A stretch of 64,000 bases of DNA from assembly GCA_965200615.1 (NCBI GenBank), contig OZ241377.1:3472001-3536000 (forward strand), given 5' to 3'. Position numbers and translations under genes: made by a program. Every line of letters starts with the position of its first letter. Position 1 is the stretch's first letter. Of the stretch, positions 60,919-64,000 are shown one piece after another. This DNA comes from Bin5 sp965200615 (GTDB lineage Bacteria; Chloroflexota; Anaerolineae; Caldilineales; Caldilineaceae). The notes beneath the pieces are model-generated. The model ran no database searches, had not been told where the DNA came from, and saw nothing but the letters and a program-made list of their open reading frames with translations.

Positions 60919-62136
60919 CTACTCCCCCGCTTCGTTTCCGGCGCGGTTGCGGATCGCCAGCTGGGAAAAAGCGGTCTCGGCAAGCAGCGATACCCCCGTC
61001 GGCATGACGCTTTCCTCAAAGTCAAAAGTAGGACTGTGGTGAGGGCTGTAAAACCCCTTCTCGGGGTTGGCCGCGCCGACCAGGACGAAACAGCCGGGAG
61101 CCCGGTTCAGGAACTCAGCCATATCCTCGCCCACCATCATCGGAGCGATCTGCGCGACATTCTCCTCGCCCACAACTTCGTTGGCGATGCCTTCCATCAC
61201 CCCTGCGCCGGCCTCAGAATTGATCGTCGCCGGAACGCAACTGTGCAGCTCGAACTCGTAGCGGGCGCCGAACGCCCGGCAGATGCCTGTGCAGACTTCG
61301 TCGATGCGCTCGAGAAGCAAGCTGCGCACCTCCGGCTCAAAGCTCCGGATCGTGCCCTCAAGCACAGCGCGCTCGGAGATCACGTTGCCTGCGTTCCCAC
61401 TGTGAAAGGCGCCGACCGTGACAACCGCAGTATCCGAAGGATTGGCGTTGCGGGATACAATCGTCTGCAGCGCGACAACCAGCTGGCTGGCAACCAGCGT
61501 CGCGTCAATAGTGTCATGGGGCGTGGCGCCGTGGCCGCCCTTGCCGTGGACCTTCAACGTAAACATGTCGGCCGCCGCCCACAGCGGTCCCGGTTGGACG
61601 ACGACCTGATTGTAAGGAAGCCGGCTCCACAGATGTAGTCCGTAGGCCGCGGCCGGTTGCGGCTCCTCAAGCGCGCCGTCACTGATCATGGCCATCGCGC
61701 CGCCCAGTCCCTCCTCGGCCGGCTGAAAGACCAGCTTGACTCGTCCCGGCAACTCGTTTCGATGCCTCGTCAACAACTGCGCGACGCCCATTCCGATCGC
61801 GGTGTGCCCGTCGTGCCCGCAGGCGTGCATAACCCCCGCGTTTTCAGAAGCAAAGGGCAATCCGGTCTCCTCGTGGATCGGTAGAGCGTCCATATCGAAG
61901 CGCAGCAGGACAGTCTCGCTGTCGTCGGGCAGATCGTCAGGCTCCACCATCGCGATGACGCCCGTCTTGCCCACGCCCGTGCTCACCTCAAGACCCAGCT
62001 CCTGAAGATGCGCCGCCACGATCCCGGCCGTACGCACCTCCTGAAATCCCAGCTCCGGATGACGGTGAAAGTCCCGGCGCCATTCCACCAGCTTGGGAAG
62101 CAGTTCGTCAGCCTCTCTTCGGATCCACTCTTGCAC
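60919..62136 (-). CDS. M20D family amidohydrolase (hippurate/N-acyl amino acid hydrolase-like)
   Basis: 405 residues from GTG 62136 (GGAGAG 6 bases upstream). Family motifs: WRRDFHRHPELGFQE, RFDMDALPIHE, MHACGHDGHTAIGMGVAQLL and VKLVFQPAEEGLGGA, with the metal-binding Cys/His/Glu residues in order. HGKGGHGATPHDTIDA and MVGEDMAEFLNRAPGCFVLV complete the dimerisation and C-terminal parts. M20D enzymes hydrolyse N-acyl amino acids such as hippurate. It lies between the kor operon and the VOC gene. An earlier in-frame ATG at 62202 adds 22 residues that the family lacks. Confidence 0.93.
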   Translation of the reverse strand: MQEWIRREADELLPKLVEWRRDFHRHPELGFQEVRTAGIVAAHLQELGLEVSTGVGKTGVIAMVEPDDLPDDSETVLLRFDMDALPIHEETGLPFASENAGVMHACGHDGHTAIGMGVAQLLTRHRNELPGRVKLVFQPAEEGLGGAMAMISDGALEEPQPAAAYGLHLWSRLPYNQVVVQPGPLWAAADMFTLKVHGKGGHGATPHDTIDATLVASQLVVALQTIVSRNANPSDTAVVTVGAFHSGNAGNVISERAVLEGTIRSFEPEVRSLLLERIDEVCTGICRAFGARYEFELHSCVPATINSEAGAGVMEGIANEVVGEENVAQIAPMMVGEDMAEFLNRAPGCFVLVGAANPEKGFYSPHHSPTFDFEESVMPTGVSLLAETAFSQLAIRNRAGNEAGE

Positions 62137-62557
62137 AATTCTCTCTCCAATCCGCCCCGTGCATCCCTCGCACAGCCCGAAATTCCCAAATGCGGTCAAC
62201 AACCCCGGTTCGGCCCTATTGTAACAGTAGCTCCCCCGATCTCCATATGTTCACCGGAGGCAGGGCGCATCCCAATATTGGGGCGAACATTCGTATCCCT
62301 CTTGAAGCAACTGGCCGCGATCAGTTCCCGTTCCAATCTCCAGCAGAGAAAACGGTGGCGCCCGCTCCTCACCTCTCTTCACTCTCCTCTCGCCCTTAGG
62401 CTGTCCCCCTGAGCAGTTTCGCCAAAACTGGTAAAATGACGCTGACTTCGGTATACTGCCCACAACTCAGCTTGACATCTGCAAAGCAGACTTGAAATGA
62501 GCGCGAAGGGAGTTTCCTCGCCCGGAACATCCTCGGCAATCGGAGAAATAACCAACT
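62137..62557. other. Divergent intergenic region, about 420 bases
   Basis: It separates the leftward M20D gene from the rightward VOC gene. It has the palindrome at 62271-62282 (annotated separately), a TGGTAAAAT extended -10-like sequence near 62430 and a TTGACA near 62473 without a matching -10. No coding sequence is supported. Confidence 0.4.
62271..62282. promoter_or_regulatory. 12-bp perfect palindrome CCCAATATTGGG
   Basis: A perfect dyad about 135 bases upstream of the M20D start and 275 bases upstream of the VOC start. The size fits a small dimeric regulator site, but the cognate protein is unknown. Confidence 0.3.
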
Positions 62558-62947
62558 ATGTCAATGATTACCGGTATCGCCGAAATCGTCCTCTGGACCC
62601 GTGATAAACAGAAAGCGGTCGCATTCTATAAGGACCTCCTGGGCTTAGAAGTGATCTCGCCCCCTGAACTGCCTAATGTCTTCCTCAAAGCAGGCGAAGG
62701 CGTCGCCGGGATCCCCCAAATGATCGTAATTGTGCCTATGCCGCCTGAGATTGCGGACCAGCCCCGCGGCCACCAGCTTCACCATCTCGCATTTGAGCTT
62801 CCTACCGACCTCTTTGACGCCCAGGAACAGGCGCTGCGTTCTGCCGGCTATGAGCCGCGCGGCGGCACGCATCCCGTTCTCGCCAGCCGCACCGTATACA
62901 TAGACGACCCCGACGGAAACGAGGTCGAGTTGATCTGCCAGCTCTAG
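62558..62947 (+). CDS. VOC (glyoxalase/bleomycin-resistance/dioxygenase) family protein
   Basis: 129 residues with two betaalphabetabetabeta modules. The first starts IAEIVLWTRDKQKAVAFYKD, the second QLHHLAFELPTDLFDAQEQA, and it ends VYIDDPDGNEVELICQL, the usual metal-Glu ending. The His in QLHHLAFE and the final Glu are probable metal ligands. Members are glyoxalases, dioxygenases, epimerases or antibiotic-binding proteins; this one cannot be specified. The start at ATG 62558 has no strong SD; the moeA gene follows after about 33 bases. Confidence 0.9.
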   Translation: MSMITGIAEIVLWTRDKQKAVAFYKDLLGLEVISPPELPNVFLKAGEGVAGIPQMIVIVPMPPEIADQPRGHQLHHLAFELPTDLFDAQEQALRSAGYEPRGGTHPVLASRTVYIDDPDGNEVELICQL

Positions 62948-62980
62948 AAGATCGCACGCCACAGGGGAACACCAAGCCAG

Positions 62981-64000
62981 ATGACGACCAGATCACCCTA
63001 CTCGATGCTGTCAGTCGAGGATGCCCTCAAAGTAACCCTGGCGCAGGCGCGGCCGCCCGCGCCGGTACGCCGTCCGCTCTCTAAGGTCAGGGGGGCGATC
63101 CTCGCCGCCGATATTGCCGCGCAAGAACCGCTGCCGCCCTTTCCCGCCTCCACCAAGGACGGCTACGCCGTCGTCGCCGCCGACGGTCCCGGCGACTATC
63201 CCCTGATTGGCGAGGTCAGCGCCGGCGCTCTCGCAGACTTCGCCGTCAGACCCGGCGCCGTCGCCTACATTACGACCGGCGCACCCTTGCCCGAGGGGGC
63301 CGACGCCGTCGTCATGATCGAAGAGACGGAACGGTTGGAGTCGAACGCAGACGTGCCCCGGATCCGCATCAAACAGCAAGTGCAGTCTGGAGCCGACGTT
63401 CGGCCTGTAGGCGTAGACGTGGAGGCAGGCCAGACCGTATTGGCGGCCGGCGAGCGCCTCGACCCTGCCGAGATCGGGCTGCTGGCCACGGCCGGCATCG
63501 TCGACGTGCCCATCTTCCCTCGCCCCACGGTGGCCGTCCTGTCAACCGGCGATGAGCTGGTCGAGCCCGGAGAACTGCTCGGTCCCGGCCAGATACGCGA
63601 CAGCAACCGGGCGATGCTCTTGGCGGCCATCCGCGCCGCCGGAGGAGTGCCTGTCGATCTGGGAATCTCAGGTGATACGCAGGAGGCGTTGGAAGCCCGC
63701 GTGCGGGAGGGCCTTGAGCAGGCCGACATATTGCTGACATCCGGCGGTGTCTCCATGGGCGATCTGGACCTGGTCAAGCCGCTGCTGGAACACGCAGGTA
63801 CCGTGCACTACGGCCGCGTCCGCATGAAACCCGGCAAACCGGTCACCTTTGCCACGGCTGATGTCGAACAGGGCCGCCGTCTGGTCTTCGGGCTACCCGG
63901 CAATCCCGTCAGCAGCCTGGTAACCTTCTACCTGTTTGTGGTGCCGGCCCTGCGCAAAATGGCAGGCTGGCCGGATCCGCGGCTCCGTCAGGTTCAGGCC
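62981..64000 (+). CDS. moeA: Molybdopterin molybdenumtransferase MoeA (3' end beyond window)
   Basis: The frame from ATG 62981 is open to the last base, about 340 residues of an expected 400. MoeA signatures are in order: EPLPPFPASTKDGYAVVAAD, ITTGAPLPEGADAVVMIEET, SGADVRPVGVDVEAGQTVLA, VAVLSTGDELVEPGELLG, DSNRAMLLAAIRAAGGVPVD, LTSGGVSMGDLDLVKPLLEH and VFGLPGNPVSSLVTFYLFV. It inserts molybdenum into adenylylated molybdopterin, giving the molybdenum cofactor. AGGGGA is about 12 bases upstream. It follows the VOC gene on the same strand. No other Mo-cofactor gene is in the window. Confidence 0.93.
   Translation, partial: MTTRSPYSMLSVEDALKVTLAQARPPAPVRRPLSKVRGAILAADIAAQEPLPPFPASTKDGYAVVAADGPGDYPLIGEVSAGALADFAVRPGAVAYITTGAPLPEGADAVVMIEETERLESNADVPRIRIKQQVQSGADVRPVGVDVEAGQTVLAAGERLDPAEIGLLATAGIVDVPIFPRPTVAVLSTGDELVEPGELLGPGQIRDSNRAMLLAAIRAAGGVPVDLGISGDTQEALEARVREGLEQADILLTSGGVSMGDLDLVKPLLEHAGTVHYGRVRMKPGKPVTFATADVEQGRRLVFGLPGNPVSSLVTFYLFVVPALRKMAGWPDPRLRQVQA

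Noticed and set aside
62473..62501. TTGACA upstream of the VOC gene as a promoter
   Set aside because: At 17 bases spacing the -10 would be AAATGA, a poor match.
1..64000. CRISPR arrays, tRNA and rRNA genes
   Set aside because: No evenly spaced 25-40-base repeats with unique spacers, and no cloverleaf or rRNA-like stretch was found by reading; a dedicated RNA search would be needed to exclude small RNAs.

Overview
The window is a high-GC bacterial contig segment, most likely Chloroflexota and probably of the Caldilinea/Anaerolineae type. That assignment is inference from gene content: repeated phytanoyl-CoA-dioxygenase-like (PhyH) genes, DUF3830 genes, SH3b lipoproteins with Thr/Pro-rich linkers, an LCP protein beside a PP2C-like/propeller membrane protein, a two-subunit 2-oxoacid:ferredoxin oxidoreductase with a fused gamma domain, and many GTG/TTG starts. 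No rRNA, tRNA or CRISPR array was found by eye.

Region 1 (1-19.1 kb) is accessory catabolic DNA made of short cassettes on both strands. It holds three PhyH genes, a glycan block (propeller hydrolase-like protein, GH127-like protein, PIG-L deacetylase) and a right-to-left block. That block contains an Asp/Glu-racemase-superfamily enzyme, a DUF6807 protein, an FAH-family enzyme, a GNAT, a second racemase-like protein, a class III aminotransferase and DUF3830. A PhyH - M20 peptidase - D-2-hydroxyacid dehydrogenase operon follows, with a frameshift in M20. The C-terminal remnant of an ABC permease lies at 7.6 kb.

Region 2 (19.2-34.9 kb) starts with a truncated IS5-family element carrying a canonical -1 slippery heptamer. 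An ABC sugar-type importer follows (Tat/lipoprotein binding protein plus two permeases, no ATPase). It is followed by a second propeller protein, a fourth PhyH, a nitrilase-family amidase and an N-acyl-D-amino-acid deacylase-like enzyme. On the other strand are an SH3b lipoprotein, a cytidylate-kinase-like protein and a sulfatase; an FAAH-like amidase lacking its nucleophilic serine comes next. Together this looks like uptake and deacylation/deamidation of amide-bearing or sulfated organic compounds.

Region 3 (34.9-57 kb) is more housekeeping in character: SDR epimerase, NUDIX, ROK kinase, GalT, two-subunit iron-sulfur fumarase, a large internally duplicated lipoprotein, GNAT, MATE exporter, YigZ/IMPACT, HAD phosphatase, LCP ligase, PP2C-like/propeller protein, YchF-like GTPase, S1 protein, SDR, holin-like protein, SirB1-like protein and a PlsC acyltransferase. 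A 5'-truncated radical SAM fragment sits beside the NUDIX gene.

Region 4 (57-64 kb) contains a GntR/FadR regulator coupled by ATGA overlaps to korA and korB. Its well-formed promoter is followed by four 9-bp direct repeats. An M20D amidohydrolase, a VOC protein and a moeA gene that runs off the window end complete the segment.
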